The position numbers and the translations under genes were made by a program. Under the pieces are notes generated by a model, which was not told the origin of the DNA, ran no database searches, and saw only the letters and a program-made list of their open reading frames with translations. This document shows, in pieces, positions 48,701 to 61,304 of a stretch of DNA of 64,000 nt. This DNA is from Rosellinia necatrix (Eukaryota; Ascomycota; Sordariomycetes; Xylariales; Xylariaceae). Location: the NCBI GenBank assembly GCA_021209875.1, contig JAGYVD010000009.1, positions 1,798,001-1,862,000 on the forward strand. Reading direction: 5' to 3'. Position 1 is the stretch's first letter, and each line of letters starts with the position of its first letter.

Positions 48701-51700
48701 TATAAAATATTAAACTTATAGCTGCACGTAAGCTTAAAAATGCTTTTATTACTTTTGTTTTTATAGAAATATTTTTAATTTAATTAATAAACTTTAAAGA
48801 AATTAATTAATAAAATAAAAGTTAAAAATAAAAATAACTAAAAATATATTATTAAAAGCAGCGCTTATAATATTTAATTATATAAACTTATAATTTTTAA
48901 AATATTTTTAAACTAAAAACAATTAAAAGTTAAAAGTAAAAATAAACTATAAGCTAAAAAAGCTTTTAAGCTTACATATAAAAATTAAACTATTATATAA
49001 AATAAAATAAAGCTTTTTATTTAACGTAAAGCTAATTAGCTTTAAAAAAAAGCTTAAAAAGTTGTTTTTTAAAACTAAAATAATTAAATATTATAAAATA
49101 GCTTTAAAATACTTATAGCTAAAATATAAACAGCTTATTAATGAATTAATTAATTAAACAAACTAATAAAATATATATATAGGCGTAAAATATTTCCTGC
49201 GGTTTTTTGTTTAAATTAAAAAATTAAACGCTAAAAATTTTAACCTGATGTTAAAAAAATAATAATATATTTATATTTATTATAATAATTTATTTAAATA
49301 ATATTATTAAAGTTTTAAACAATTAAAATTAGTTTTATTTTATAAAAACCTCTTTATTTAATTAAAATAAACGCTTTATAAAAAAATAAAAACATAAAAT
49401 ATTATATATAATATTCGCGGCTGCAGTAAACTAAAATAAAGCAGAAAAAATAAATCCTAGGCTAAAAAGCGTGTATATATAAACAATTTATTAAAACTAT
49501 TATTAAAAAGCTGAAAAACTTTTAAAATTATTTAATAAAGAAATAGTTTTATGCTAATGCTTATATAAAAATAAAATCGCGTAAAAAAATAGTTAAAATA
49601 ATAAAATTAAACAAAGTTTTAAAATTTTTATTACTGTTTAAATAAATATTTTAATATAAATATAATAAAAAAATATATTAAATAATATAAATCGCATATA
49701 ATAATATAAAATAATTTTTAGCCAGAAAATATATTATAAATAATTTATGCAGCTATATTTGCTATAAAAACTTTTAAGCTTATAATAGTTTTAATAGCAT
49801 ATTTTAATTTAAAAATATTTTAATTTAATATAATTTTACGTTTTAAATATTTTATAAACTAAAAAATATTAATAGCATGCTGTTTTTAAAAGCTTTTTAT
49901 AATTAAATAAAATAATATTGCTAAATAAAACGCTGCATAGTTTAAAAATTTTCTGTTTTTTAAGATAAAAGTTTTTATTAATATTTAAAATATTAAAATA
50001 ATCGCTTTTTAAAAAGCTTTATTTATTTTATATTAAAATCGATTTATATTTATAATTTTTATATAAATAATTTTTAATGCTTTATTACAAAATTATAAAA
50101 CTAAAAATAAAAATTATATAAAATATTAAAAAACATATAAACTTAAAAATAAAACAATAATAAATAGTTTTTAAAAATTAAAATAATTTATAATTAAAAA
50201 GCTTACACAATTTTTTAACTTATAATTAATATATTAAAAAGTTGTTAAACGTTATAGATTAAATAATTTAGTTTATATATTAATTATTTTTTATTATATA
50301 AAGATTTTATATGTAATTTAAATCAAGCTATAAAAAATAAATAAAAGCTTATTAAAAAAAATTAAATTAGCATTATATAATAGAATAATATTAAAAATAA
50401 ATATAGCTTTTATAATTACAATGCTATTATAATTTTTAATAAATTTAAACATTAATTATTATATTATAATTAATTATTTAATTAAATATTTATATAAAAC
50501 TAAATTTTTACAGTTAAATTTAAAATAAGCTTTTTAAAAACATAAGCTTTTATAATTATTAAAAACATTTTATTTATAAATAATAAAAAACGTATAGATT
50601 ATTTTATAAATATATTATATTAATTTTAAAAGTTTTTTATTTAAAAGCAATAAAACAAAATACTGTTTTAATATTAATTATTAAAACTAAAGTTAAAATA
50701 ATCGCTTTTGCGGCTAAGAAAACTATAATATTAAAAAGCTTTTTAAAATATTCTGGTTAATTTTAAAATATATAAACTATTAATTTAAATAATATATAAA
50801 TAATTAAATTAATTATAAAAAAAATAATAAATTAATATAAAATTACAGCATATTAATATATAAAATATATAAATTATGCTTTTTAAAATTTTATAACTAT
50901 AATCATAAAAATTAAGCAAAATATAAAAATATTTAAATTAAACGCGTAATAAATTTTTATAAGCTTGTTTATTAATATTTAAACAGTTGAAAAATATTTT
51001 GTTTTAAATAATTTTAAATAATTTTTTATTTCATTTATAAGCAATAAAAACTAATTAATAATAACTAAAAAATCTTTTAAATTATTTTTAAATATTTATT
51101 TTTATAAACAAATTAATAAAATTATTATTATTAAAATTAACTTTATATTAAAACCGTAATTTTATTTTTTTTATTTGTATTTTTTATAAATAGCTGGCTT
51201 AAAATCTAAGTTATTTTTAATAATTAAAACTTTTAAACTATTAATAAATATTATAAAAGTTTAAAATATATAATTTTTTTTTAATTTAAAGTTTTAATAT
51301 TAAAACGTTATAACCGCTTATTTAAAACAATAATTATAATTTTAAATATTTTATAATATTTACTAATATTTTAAGCTTATAAATCTTTAAATTTATTTTA
51401 TATTTAATTATTTTATATAATATAAATAACTAAAATTTTTTTAATAATACTTTTTTTTAATATTTATTTTTATTAAAACAAAAGCTTTTTAACTATTAAA
51501 GCAGCTATAATTTTTTATTTGTTAAAACAAAAATCTTATTAGCGTTAGCGTTAATATTATTATTTTTTAAAAAAAAAACAGCTAAATTTAAAATTATTAT
51601 TTCTAGTTTTTTTTAAAGCGATTATTTTTAATTATTATAGCTAAACTTAAGCCTGCTTTAATTTATTTTTAATAAAAGCATATTTAAATTAAAAATAACA

Positions 51701-53217
51701 GCTTTAATAAAAGCATAAAAATTAAAAATTTTAAAAATTTTATAAGCTATTATATTAAAAAATTAAATTAAAAAGAAAAAAACTTATTAAAACATTTTTT
51801 AGTTTGTACCGCTTTAAAAAAGCTGCGACAAAACTTAGTCTGTTTTAAATTATATAAAATTTTAATAAAAAAACGTTTATAAAAAATAAAACTATTTATA
51901 TAAAAATACTTATATTTATTAATATAAAAATAATATTATTAATTAAAATATTAAGCTTAATAATAATATTTTTTAATTTCTTTATATTATTAAATAAATA
52001 TAAACGTAACAAAAGCTTTTTTAATTTATTTTTATAAAGCAACTTTTTTTTAGCAGGTTTTTAAAAGCAATTTTATAGTTTTAGCATGTTTATTATTAAT
52101 ATAATAAAAACTTAATAAAAAGTTAGACCAGCTGGCTTTTTATTAAAAAAAAATTTATATTATTAATTAAAAGCTATAATAATAATATAAAAACTTTAAA
52201 ACTTTTATGAAAAAAATTAGTTTTAAAATTTATTAAAAAAACTAAAAATTAAATTAACATATATAATTAATAAAAAACTTCAAAAAATATATAAAATTAA
52301 ATTAAATATAAAATTATTAAACTTAAAGTTTAATTTTTTAATATTATAAATATTAGCTAACGTTTTATTAATAACGCAAGCTATTATTAGTTTAGCAGCT
52401 TTTTTTAAAACAAAGTTAGCCGCAAAAAAAATAATAATTAAGCCTAGCTTTTTAACAGCAGTAGCAGTTTAAATAATAGCAGCTGCAGTAGTAATAAAAA
52501 CAAAAAAAAAAATAAGCAAAAAAATAAACAAATAAATAAGCAGCGCGAAAATAAAGCAGCAGCAGTACTAGTAGTAGCAGTAGTAGTTATAACAACAATA
52601 ATAATAATAATGCAGAAATATTTATTTTAAAACAAAATTAGTTTTTTAATTATAGCACGAAAAATTAAAATAACTTTTAAAAATTATTTATAAAAAAAAA
52701 AAAAACAGCGGCTTAAAAAATTAAACATAATAAATTTTTAATATTATTTATATTAATTAAAACAATTAATTATATATAAAGCTGCTTGCAGCAACATATA
52801 TTTAATAAAAAATTATTTATAAAAAAACAATTTTAAAATTATTTAAAATTATTAAAAACAGCTATTAATATAAAATTAACACGCGTTAAAATACTAGCGA
52901 TTTAAAAATTATATATAAATTAATTAATTGATTTAAAAATTAAAAAAAAAGCTAAACTATTATTTATTTAAAAATATTTATATTATTTTTATAAAATTAT
53001 TTATTAGCTAATTATTTTAGCAATTATATTTTTTTTTTTATTATTATTATTTTAAATAGCAATATTTTATTTAAAAAAACTTTCCTTATAAAATTTTTAA
53101 AAATAATTATTTAAATTAATTATAAAATTATTATTTATTTTTATTTATAAAACTATATAAAACAATTATTAAAATTTATTTCATAAATTAAGCTTTAATT
53201 AGCTAAATTTAAAAATA
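45728..53217 (+). other. Element V interior
   Basis: About 7.5 kb of A-rich sequence with stops in all frames. Somewhat GC-richer spots lie at 47770-47850 (AAACGCAGGTGAAAAAAAATC, GCGTAGCTCGCCTG) and 52430-52620 (repeat-rich, listed separately). A 71-codon minus-strand frame at 46075-46290 is low-complexity and looks accidental. No domain was assigned. The polypurine tract expected before 53218 is not clear. Confidence 0.35.
52453..52613 (+). repeat. CAG/GTAGTA/CAATAA-rich tract in element V
   Basis: Interrupted CAG and AGT trinucleotides (AACAGCAGTAGCAG, AGCAGCAGCAGTACTAGTAG, then CAACAATAATAATAATAATG) occur near the 3' end of the element. In reading frames these give Gln/Ala/Ser-like runs, comparable in place and kind to the CAG tract near the 3' end of element II. 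Confidence 0.5.
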
Positions 53218-53538
53218 TATAATAATAAAATAAATAGCTTTAATAAAAAGCTAATAATTACAGCTTAAATGCTGCAGTAAGCTTTATAGCTAAATTAATA
53301 GCTGTTAAAATAAACGGTTGGGCTTATATAAACTTAATTTATTTAAACAAACTTATTATAAAACAAAAAAAATATTATTTTTTTTAAGCTATATATATAA
53401 GCTGGCTAGTTTAATTATTTTTATATAATACAACTTAACTAAATAGATTATTATTATAAGCTCGAATTAATTTGCTTGTATTAATCGCTTAGCTTTAATT
53501 CTACAGTTCTTATACAATTTATCTGTTCCTCCGCAACA
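53218..53538 (+). repeat. 3' LTR of element V
   Basis: The inner start has lost nearly all C and G (TATAATAATAAAATAAATAG for TGTCACGATAAAGTAGATAG). The outer end keeps GCTCGAATTAATTTGCTTG and GTTCCTCCGCAACA. It ends at 53538, followed by TAACT. Confidence 0.85.
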
Positions 53539-53543
53539 TAACT

Positions 53544-53636
53544 AGTATAAAAAAGTTATAAGTTATATAACTTTTTATTTTTTAAAAAATATTTGCTGCT
53601 AAAACTTTTAGTAGTTTAATAATAAAATCTATTATA
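53544..53636. other. Short spacer between elements V and VI
   Basis: Ninety-three bases of AT-rich host debris between the right duplication of element V and the left duplication of element VI. It shows that the two elements inserted independently about 100 bp apart in the same older sequence. Nothing else is recognisable. Confidence 0.6.
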
Positions 53637-53641
53637 ATAAT

Positions 53642-53900
53642 TGTTATGGGCAGTGCTCATAAAGAAGTATTGGCGCACAGGCCGATACAGGCAAACTGCT
53701 ACACACCCTTATCCTAAACAATTGTTAAATAGTTTATGAATTAATTATTAAACTTAGACTAATATAACTAGAACTGACCAGCTTTATAAAACTATGTTTT
53801 ATAAGCTATATATATATTATTTATAACTTCTGCTATTTAGCTAAAAAATAGACTTTATTTGCTACTTTAATAAGTGTATTTTTAAGCATAGCTTATTATA
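53642..53900 (+). repeat. 5' LTR of element VI
   Basis: The outer half is intact (GGCAGTGCTCATAAAGAAG, GGCGCACAGGCCGATACAGG). The inner half is weaker in C and G. It pairs over its whole length, without net length change, with 61041-61299. Confidence 0.9.
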
Positions 53901-56200
53901 TATTTTTTAGTTTTTTAAAGCTTTTAATAAATTTATAACAAACTGATTAAAAGTTTTTTAAAAGCTACTTTTAAATAATTAAACAAAATTTATTTTAATA
54001 CAAGCTATAAAATATAGCAACAACAATTTAATATATTTAAAACAAAAAATAATGTTTTATTAGCAAAAATAAATTAAACCTATATATAAGCAGCTTAAAA
54101 ACGACTTTTAAACGGTTAATATATTAACTTTTAGTATTATTTTTATATTTATTTGTTAAGTTATACCAAGTTTTTTTAAACTTAGTTATAAAAAGTTTAA
54201 ACGTAAACTTTTAGCTTAGCTTAAAAAGTTTACGAAGGACTATTTTAAATAAGCTGTATAAAAAAAGTTTATATTATATAAACTATAAATAAATAAAAAA
54301 TTTATAAGCAATAACAAGTTAAAATAATATAATATTTATAAACAGCTTAAAAATAACGTATAAATTATCGTTAAATTATTTTATATTATAAGCGGCTTTA
54401 ATATAAAAGCTAATTTAAAAATATTTTTACGATATATAAGAACTATTTATAACGATTTAAATAAAGCTGTATTTTTTATTTATAAGCTGCGCATGCTCTG
54501 CTAAAAAGCTAATCAGTATTTCTCTATGTTTTTCCCCTGATTTAAACAGCTATTATTAAAATTAAGTAAAATAAGCTAAATAAATAATACTAAGTTATTA
54601 TTTTTTTTAAAAGCTATAAATAATAAATTTAAAAAAGTTTTTATAAACGTATAACTATTTAATAATTATTAAGGTTATTTTAATTAAGTTTTAAAAATAA
54701 TAAGCAGGCTGAAGAAATTATTAAATTATTATATTAAAAGCAGCGCTTAAAATAAGCGCAAATATAGCACGATTTATAAAAGTCCAGCAGTAGATTTAAA
54801 AAAAAATATTAAAATAACTAAGGTTGCTTTTTTTAAACTTACTGTTTAACAGGACTTTTTAAGTAAAGCTTGAGCCGCTTAAACTATAAAAAAAAAAAAG
54901 CGCTATAAAAAGGCAAAAAAGGACTGCTTGCGATATAAAAAACTAAGCTATTTTATTAAGTTATATTTTATAAAACCAGCAAGCAGGCTAAATATTTATA
55001 TAAGTAATATAAAAATAAAAAAAGCGTTAAGCTTAAGCAACAAAAAAAAGTTAAAAAATAAATAACTTTTAAAAAAAAACGTTTTTAAAAGTTAATATTA
55101 ACTTAAAAAAAAATAGCTATTATTAAACGGCTTATAAACAGCTTGCTTTTTATAATTAATATATTTATAAAAAAAATATAATTTTAAAAAGCTTTAATTA
55201 ATTAAAAGTGTAAATATTACGCAGCTATTAATAAAAATATTACTAAAAAATACAGGTTATCGCGTATAAAAATAAAAAAACAGCTTTTTAAACTAGCTGT
55301 TAAAAAAAAACTTATAAATAATTTTTAAAAAAATAAAATAACTTATTTAAATATAAATATAAACAGGTATATAAAGAAAATATATATATATATAATAAAA
55401 AGTTATAATATTTATTAATATTAAAAAATTTTAGTTAAAACATAAAAAATAATATATATTGCTTATAAATATTATATAAATATAAAAAATAAATAATATA
55501 ATAGTTATAAAAAAAATATATAAATTAAATAAAAACTATTAAAACGGTTTAAATTATATTTATAATTAGCGCTGTTATTTTTTATTAAAAAGCAAAAAAA
55601 ACGCATAAAACTAAAAAGCTTAAATAAAAGCTACTTAAAGTTTTTTTTATAATAATTGCTTAAATAAGCCAAGCTTTTAACCTAAAAGCTTTAAATGCGA
55701 CTTAAAAAAAGTTTTTAAACGAGCTAAAAAAATAGGCTGACTTATTTAATAAGCATAAAATATAAGCTTTATTTTTTAACTGCTTAAAAGCAGATTATAA
55801 AATATATTTAAACATAGATATATAAAAGCGCAAAAAACTAGTTTTATAAAGCTTTTTATATAATATATTAAAAAATAAATTTTTTGCTTTTAAAAAAACT
55901 TTTATTAAACTGCTAAATAAAAAATATATATATATAAGCAGCTTGTTAACAAGTGCACTAATGCTTTTTATACGCAAGCCTAATAGCGATTTTTGCTTTT
56001 ATTATAATTATAAAGCGTTTAATAATATTATTAAAAAAAACTAGTATTTTTTTTTTTTAATTTAAAAAACGCTTAAAATATTTTTATAAGCTAAATAGTT
56101 TATTAAATTAAACGTTAAGTTAATTTTTTATAAAATTAAAATATAAAAAAAAAACAAGTAAAAAACAGCTTTTTAAACTAAGTTTAAACTGTTTAAATAG
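53901..56200 (+). other. Element VI interior, former gag and protease region
   Basis: A-rich with stops in all frames. The local composition is less extreme than in element IV (blocks such as ATGCTCTGCTAAAAAGCTAA at 54494 and CTATGTTTTTCCCCTGATTT at 54524). No zinc knuckle or protease motif was found. A 60-codon minus-strand frame at 55795-55977 appears accidental. Confidence 0.4.
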
Positions 56201-56239
56201 CTAATAACGTTTTTTAGCTTATGTAAAGCTTTTATAATG

Positions 56240-57110
56240 TTTTAACGCTACGTTAATAATATGTTTTAAAACTTTTTAAATTGTTTTTATATTATATATA
56301 TTAATAATATGTTTATATTTTTTTTAAGCTTTTAAACGGACTACTACTATAAAATTAAACAGGTTTTAAGCTGCTTTATAAACGCTAGCTTTTATTTAAA
56401 TATTAATAAAAGCAAATTTAAAGTTTTTACAACAAAATATTTAAAATTTATTATAAAAGCAGGTAAAAAAGTTAATATAAACTTTAAAAAGCTATATGCA
56501 ATTTATAAATAAAAAGCTTTTATAACGTTTAAAAGCGTGCGGGAATTTTTAAGCTTTATAAATTTTTATAAAGATTTTATAAATAGTTATTTAAAAAAAA
56601 CGGCTTTATTAACCGCGCTAATAAAAAAAACGTTTTTTTTAAATAGGGGACTTATAAAAACGCGGCTTTTAAAATGCTTAAAAACGCTTTTACGAACGAG
56701 CTTATATTAGCTTATTTTAATTTTAACAGGAAAATTTTTATAAAAACGGACTGCTTAAAATAGTTTTATAGAAAATGTTTAAACTAATTAAAAAAAAACG
56801 GGAAACTATAGCCTGTTATATATTATTTATGCTGTTTTATAGCTGCAGAAATTAATTACAAAATTTATAATAAAAAACTTTTTATAATTATAAACTGTTT
56901 ATAAGTTTAACGTGCTAAACTTAAAAATATAAATATGTTTTTTATTATAATATTTAATTATAAAAACTTTATTTATTTTATAACTATTAAAAATTAATTA
57001 AAAAACAGGTCTGTTAGGCTAAAAAATTAATTAAATATAGATTTAAACTAAAGTTTTATAAAAAATGTTTAAACAGCTAAGCAAACGCGTTATTAAAACG
57101 CGACTAAAAC
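56240..57110 (+). pseudogene. Element VI reverse transcriptase and RNase H remnant
   Basis: The best preserved coding relic of the window. YINNMFIFF at 56297-56323 is the polymerase core Y-x-D-D with both Asp codons now AAT. It is followed by LNINKSKFKVFTTKYLKFI at about 56395-56450 (family D-x-x-K-C-x-F-x-V-x-x-x-K-Y-L-G-F-I), then SVREFLSFINFYKDFI at about 56535-56585 and the linker. RNase H starts with KIFIKTD near 56730-56750, its first catalytic Asp retained, and continues with EINYKIYNKKLF at about 56851-56886. Stops replace Trp or Gln positions. Confidence 0.85.
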
Positions 57111-57599
57111 TTTTTAAAAAAAGTTTAAAATAAAAAATATATAAAATAAAATAAGCAGCTTTTAAAAAATAAATAACTATTTATTAAGTTTTTTTTAAAC
57201 TAACTATAAACTATTTAAATAAATAAATTAAATAACGTATTAACTTTTTTAAAAAAAAAAAAAGTATTTAATTATAAAAATCTAGCTAATGTTTAAAATA
57301 TTGCTTTTAAAAAGGATTTAAACTATATATATATTACTTATATTATATAAAAAAACGCACGCGTTTTTTTTTTAGAGTTAAATTTTAAAATATTAATTAT
57401 TAAATATAACTTGGATTTATATAACGCGTTAAAATTTTACGACCGGCTTTAAATTTTTAATTAAAAACCTTTTTAAATAAAAATAATATAAAATATTTAC
57501 GACTTATATTTAATAAAACATTTTAATTAAAAAAAAACTATTATAATAATATTTAGGAACTTTTTTTAGCCAGCGTTTTTAAAAAGCATAAAATATTTT

Positions 57600-58160
57600 A
57601 TATATAATTATAATATTTGCAGCAGAAAAACGGTATAAAAAAACTAAAAACAAAGTTTATTATGTTTATTATTAATTTTTAAGCAATATTAAAGCAAACT
57701 TTTAATAAATTTTATAATAGATTTGCTAGCAGAAAAATAAAGCAATTTTATTAATTTAATAATAATTATTAATAGGTTTAATAAAGCTGTTATATTAAAA
57801 GCAATAGTTTTAATAAATGCAGAAGCTTATATTAAACAGTTTATATAGTGCTATTAGCGTTATTATAAGTTTTTTATAGTTATAACTAATAATAAAGGCA
57901 CGAATTAAACCGGTTATTTTTAGCGCAAAATATATTTATTAATAAGTATTAAACAGCGTTTATTTACTATTTATTATTTAAAAACAGACGGAGCTATAAA
58001 ATAAATAAACTAAAAATATTAATATATTTATAAATATACATTATATATATTTAATATAATTAGCTTATACTATTTTTAAAAGTTATATTTATTATAAATA
58101 ATTAAAATATTATAACTATTAAGCTAAGCTTTTTTTATAATTTATAAATATTATATAGTT
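57600..58160 (+). pseudogene. Element VI integrase remnant
   Basis: The plus-strand frame reads NNKGTN-stop-TGYF near 57889-57920, fitting D-R-G-(T/P)-x-F at the second catalytic Asp, now Asn. It continues ISIKQRLFT near 57942 and KTDGAIK at 57979-57999, matching the H-P-x-T-D-G-(Q/A)-(T/S)-E motif. A typical run of N-Q and Y codons follows to about 58150. Order and spacing are those of Ty3/gypsy integrases. Confidence 0.8.
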
Positions 58161-58849
58161 ATTATATTAATAATTAAACGTTTAACGCAACTAGTTTATA
58201 ATTTATAAATTTTAGCTAAAATATTTATATAAAAACTAAAAAACAGCATAAAATTTGCTTAAACAGCTATAGCTGCGATATAATAAAACTAAAAAAAAGC
58301 TGCTAATAAGCAGCATATATTAGCTAATAAGTTTAAAACTAAAGATTTTATTTAGCTGTTTTTTAAAAACATATAAATGCTGCAGCTATTTTAAAAATTA
58401 GCGTGGCTATATATTAAATATTATATTATTAAAATAATTAGTTTTATATAATAGAATTAAATATTTTAAAAATATTTATAATTGTTTTTATATTAAGCTT
58501 ATATATTATATAAAAACAGATTTTTAATTTTTTAAATATTAAATAATAGCTAGCTTTTTTTATATAAACAATAAAACTTAAAAAACAAAAATAAAAAGTA
58601 GAAAAATATTAAAAGCTTATTAAATTAAAAAAAACATAAAAGCTTATAAATTAGTTATAAAATAAAAAATATATTAAACTTATTAAAAACTTTTAAAAAT
58701 TTTTAAAAACTTAAGCAGTAGACTGTTTTAAAAAAGTATAAAAATATATAAAATAATAACAGATTTAACGTAAAAATTAAAAAAGCATAGCTTAAAAATA
58801 AAACATAAAAAAACAACGGATAAAATAAATAAATAATATAAAATATTAT

Positions 58850-60850
58850 ATTTTTAATTATAAATAAAATTAGTTTATAAATATATTATAAATAATTTAA
58901 AAATTATAAAAATTATTAAATAAAGCCGGCTAATTTTTATATTTTTTTATATAAGTTTTAAATAAAATAATAATAAATGCTGCACAAGCGGCGTTTAAAT
59001 TATTTAGTTTGTTTTAATTTTTTATTATTAAGCTTTAATTTTTTTTAAGCTTTGCTTACGACTAGCGCGGAAACAGCTAATATATTTAATAAAAAAAGCG
59101 CGGCTGCAGCTGCTAAAATTTTATTAATAGCAGCTGTAGCTGCGCTGCTTGCTATATCGTTTTAAAATTTAACCGATTTTTGCTTATTTTTTAAGCTGCT
59201 TATAATTAATATTAAAGCAGAGCTTACGTTTTTAGCGCGGTTTATATAAACTTAAAAAAAACTTTCTGCAAAAAAAATAGCAGCTTTTAAAAAGTTTATA
59301 AATAGTTTTATAAATTATAACAAAATATATAAATTATTATTTATTTTTTAAAGCATTTTTATTATTTTTTTTTAACTAGGCGTAAATAATGCATAAAAAA
59401 AATATAAACGGCAGGCAAAGTATTTATATAACAGGCTTTAGTTTTTTTATTATTTAAAAAGCTGCTTAATATAGCTTTAAATAATAATAATAACTTTGCT
59501 TATATAATATATAAACTAAGCATAAATAATAATTATTAAAATTAAAACTTATTTTTAATATTTTATTAATATAAGCTAAACGTTTTAAAAAATTTAAACA
59601 AGCTTTAATAAATTTGTTTTAACTATTTAAAAAGCTTATAAACATATAATAAACAGCTAATAAAAAAAAAAAACTTATAAAAAATATATTTATTATATAT
59701 ATAAACGTTTTTAATAAAACGTAAAAATATTTAATACAGCTTAAAATTATTAAAAACCTGCTTATAAACAGCGTTAATATAAAGCATAAGCAGCTATAAC
59801 AGCAGTTAGCTTATTTTAAAACATTTTTTTTTATTTATATAACGTATATAACGTATAACAGCGCGTTTTTTTTATAATTAGCTTGCGACAAGCTTGCAGA
59901 AAAAAAAAACGTACTGCTGATTTAATTAATATAAAAAGCTGAAAAGTTGCTATTTGCTAGCTTGCTGGCGTAACATATATATAGCACGGCGCGTTTATAA
60001 GCGGAGCAAAAAAAAAAGCTGCATAAAATATCGATAAAAAGCTAGCTTGCAACAGAACGGGCGGAAAAAGCCCTTAAAGCTATTATAAGCGGCGCGTAAA
60101 CGGCTTAAAAAAAAAAAAAAAAAAAACTTTTAAAAATAAATAAAAAAAAATAAAAAAAGCCGGGCAGAAAGGCAGAAAAAAAGCGCAAATAATATTAAAA
60201 CTTAATTAGCAAAGCTTACGAACAGATAAAAGCAGCGCTAGGCGCTAGAAAAAAAAAAACAAAAGGTTAGCAGATAAAACCGAAAAAACGTTATTTCTGC
60301 TTTTTATTAATAAAATTAATATAAAAGCAACGGCTAAAAACAGCCTGCTTTAATATAATAAAAAACAACTATTTAATCAACTAATAAAAAAATTATAAAC
60401 AGCTTAAAGCCGACTTCCGGTAAGCAAAAAAATACAGCTGCGCTAATAAGCTAAACCAACAAGCTAGTTAAAATATAAATAAAAATAAAGCTTGGCCGCG
60501 ATAATAAAAAACGGATATAATATTAATAATAAAACGCCAAGCAGCCTGTAGAATAAAATAAAATCAACTTATAAACGGCTTAAATAATAGATTAAAGCAT
60601 TACGGGAATTAAAATAACTTATAAAGCTAGTTGTTATTAAAAAAAAAAAAAAAGCAAAAAACGGGCGGCTTAAAGGCTTTATATAGCTGTATATAAAGCG
60701 GTAAAAAATAAAGCCTAGCAAAATCCTAAAAAGCAGTTACGCGTAAGCATTTAAAACATTTAAAAAGCATGCAAAAACTAGCAAATAATAAGCAGAAAAA
60801 ATAATATTATAAAACGTTTATAAACAGCGTTAAAATATTTCAGCGGATTA
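58850..60850 (+). pseudogene. Element VI 3' coding region, coiled-coil-like, unknown function
   Basis: After integrase, broken frames continue for some 2 kb. Around 58860-58960 a very weak chromodomain-like string may be present. From about 59800 the composition rises in G and C, and frames read ACDKLAEKKNVLL, LATERAEKALKAIISGA and KSRAERQKKSAN. These are Lys/Ala/Glu/Arg-rich stretches typical of a long helical or coiled-coil protein tail. It could be the extended C-terminus of the gypsy polyprotein, an additional ORF, or part of another transposase inserted there. I cannot decide, as no border repeats were seen. Confidence 0.45.
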
Positions 60851-61040
60851 AACTAACAAAAATATATATTTATATATAAATTAAAACTTATAAATAAAAA
60901 AAAACTTAACAAAAAAAAAACTTCTTTTTTTAAGCTAAAAAAAAACTTTATTTATAAACTTAAAGTACGGGCATAAAAACTATAAAACAGCTTATAACCG
61001 GCCTGCGACTTTTTTAAAAAAACGTAAAAAAAAAAAGTAA

Positions 61041-61299
61041 TATTATAAGCAGTGCTTATAAAAAAATATCGGCGCACAGGCTAATACGGGCAAACTACTA
61101 CATATTTTTATCCTAAATAATTATTAAATAGCTTATAAACTAACTATTAAACTTAAACTAATATAACTAAAACTGACTAGCTTTATAAAACTGTGTTTTA
61201 TAAGCTACATATATACTGTTTATAACTTCTGCTATTTAGCTAGAAAATAAACCTTATTTGCTACTCTAATAAATGTACTTTTAGGCATAGCCTATTATA
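61041..61299 (+). repeat. 3' LTR of element VI
   Basis: The inner start is mutated (TATTATAAGCAG for TGTTATGGGCAG) and the outer half is better kept (AGAAAATAAACCTTATTTGC, AGGCATAGCC). It ends at 61299, followed by ATAAT. The same inner-outer asymmetry is seen as in the other LTR pairs. Confidence 0.9.
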
Positions 61300-61304
61300 A
61301 TAAT

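Larger units (their letters stand above)
45407..53538 (+). mobile_element. Element V: 8.1 kb LTR retrotransposon
   Basis: The element is 8132 bp with co-linear 321-bp LTRs (TGTCACGATAAAG at the start, CCGCAACA at the end) and an exact TAACT duplication (45402-45406 and 53539-53543). The interior is A-rich on the plus strand, suggesting plus orientation. No reverse transcriptase or integrase motif could be read with confidence. YINN-like strings such as the one near 47525 lack the right surroundings. Family membership is therefore open, although the TGTCACGA start resembles gypsy LTRs of fungi. Confidence 0.8.
53642..61299 (+). mobile_element. Element VI: 7.7 kb Ty3/gypsy LTR retrotransposon
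   Basis: The element is 7658 bp with co-linear 259-bp LTRs (TGTTATGGGCAG at the start, CCTATTATA at the end, probably ATTACA before RIP) and an ATAAT duplication (53637-53641 and 61300-61304). A purine-rich run ending AAAAAAAAAAAAGTAA directly precedes the 3' LTR at 61041. The polymerase core, RNase H and integrase are recognisable on the plus strand. About 2.5 kb of unusually GC-rich, lysine/alanine-coding sequence separates the integrase from the 3' LTR. Confidence 0.9.

Noticed and set aside
55795..55977. 60-codon minus-strand open frame in element VI
   Set aside because: It is antisense to the gypsy coding strand, low-complexity and without motif.
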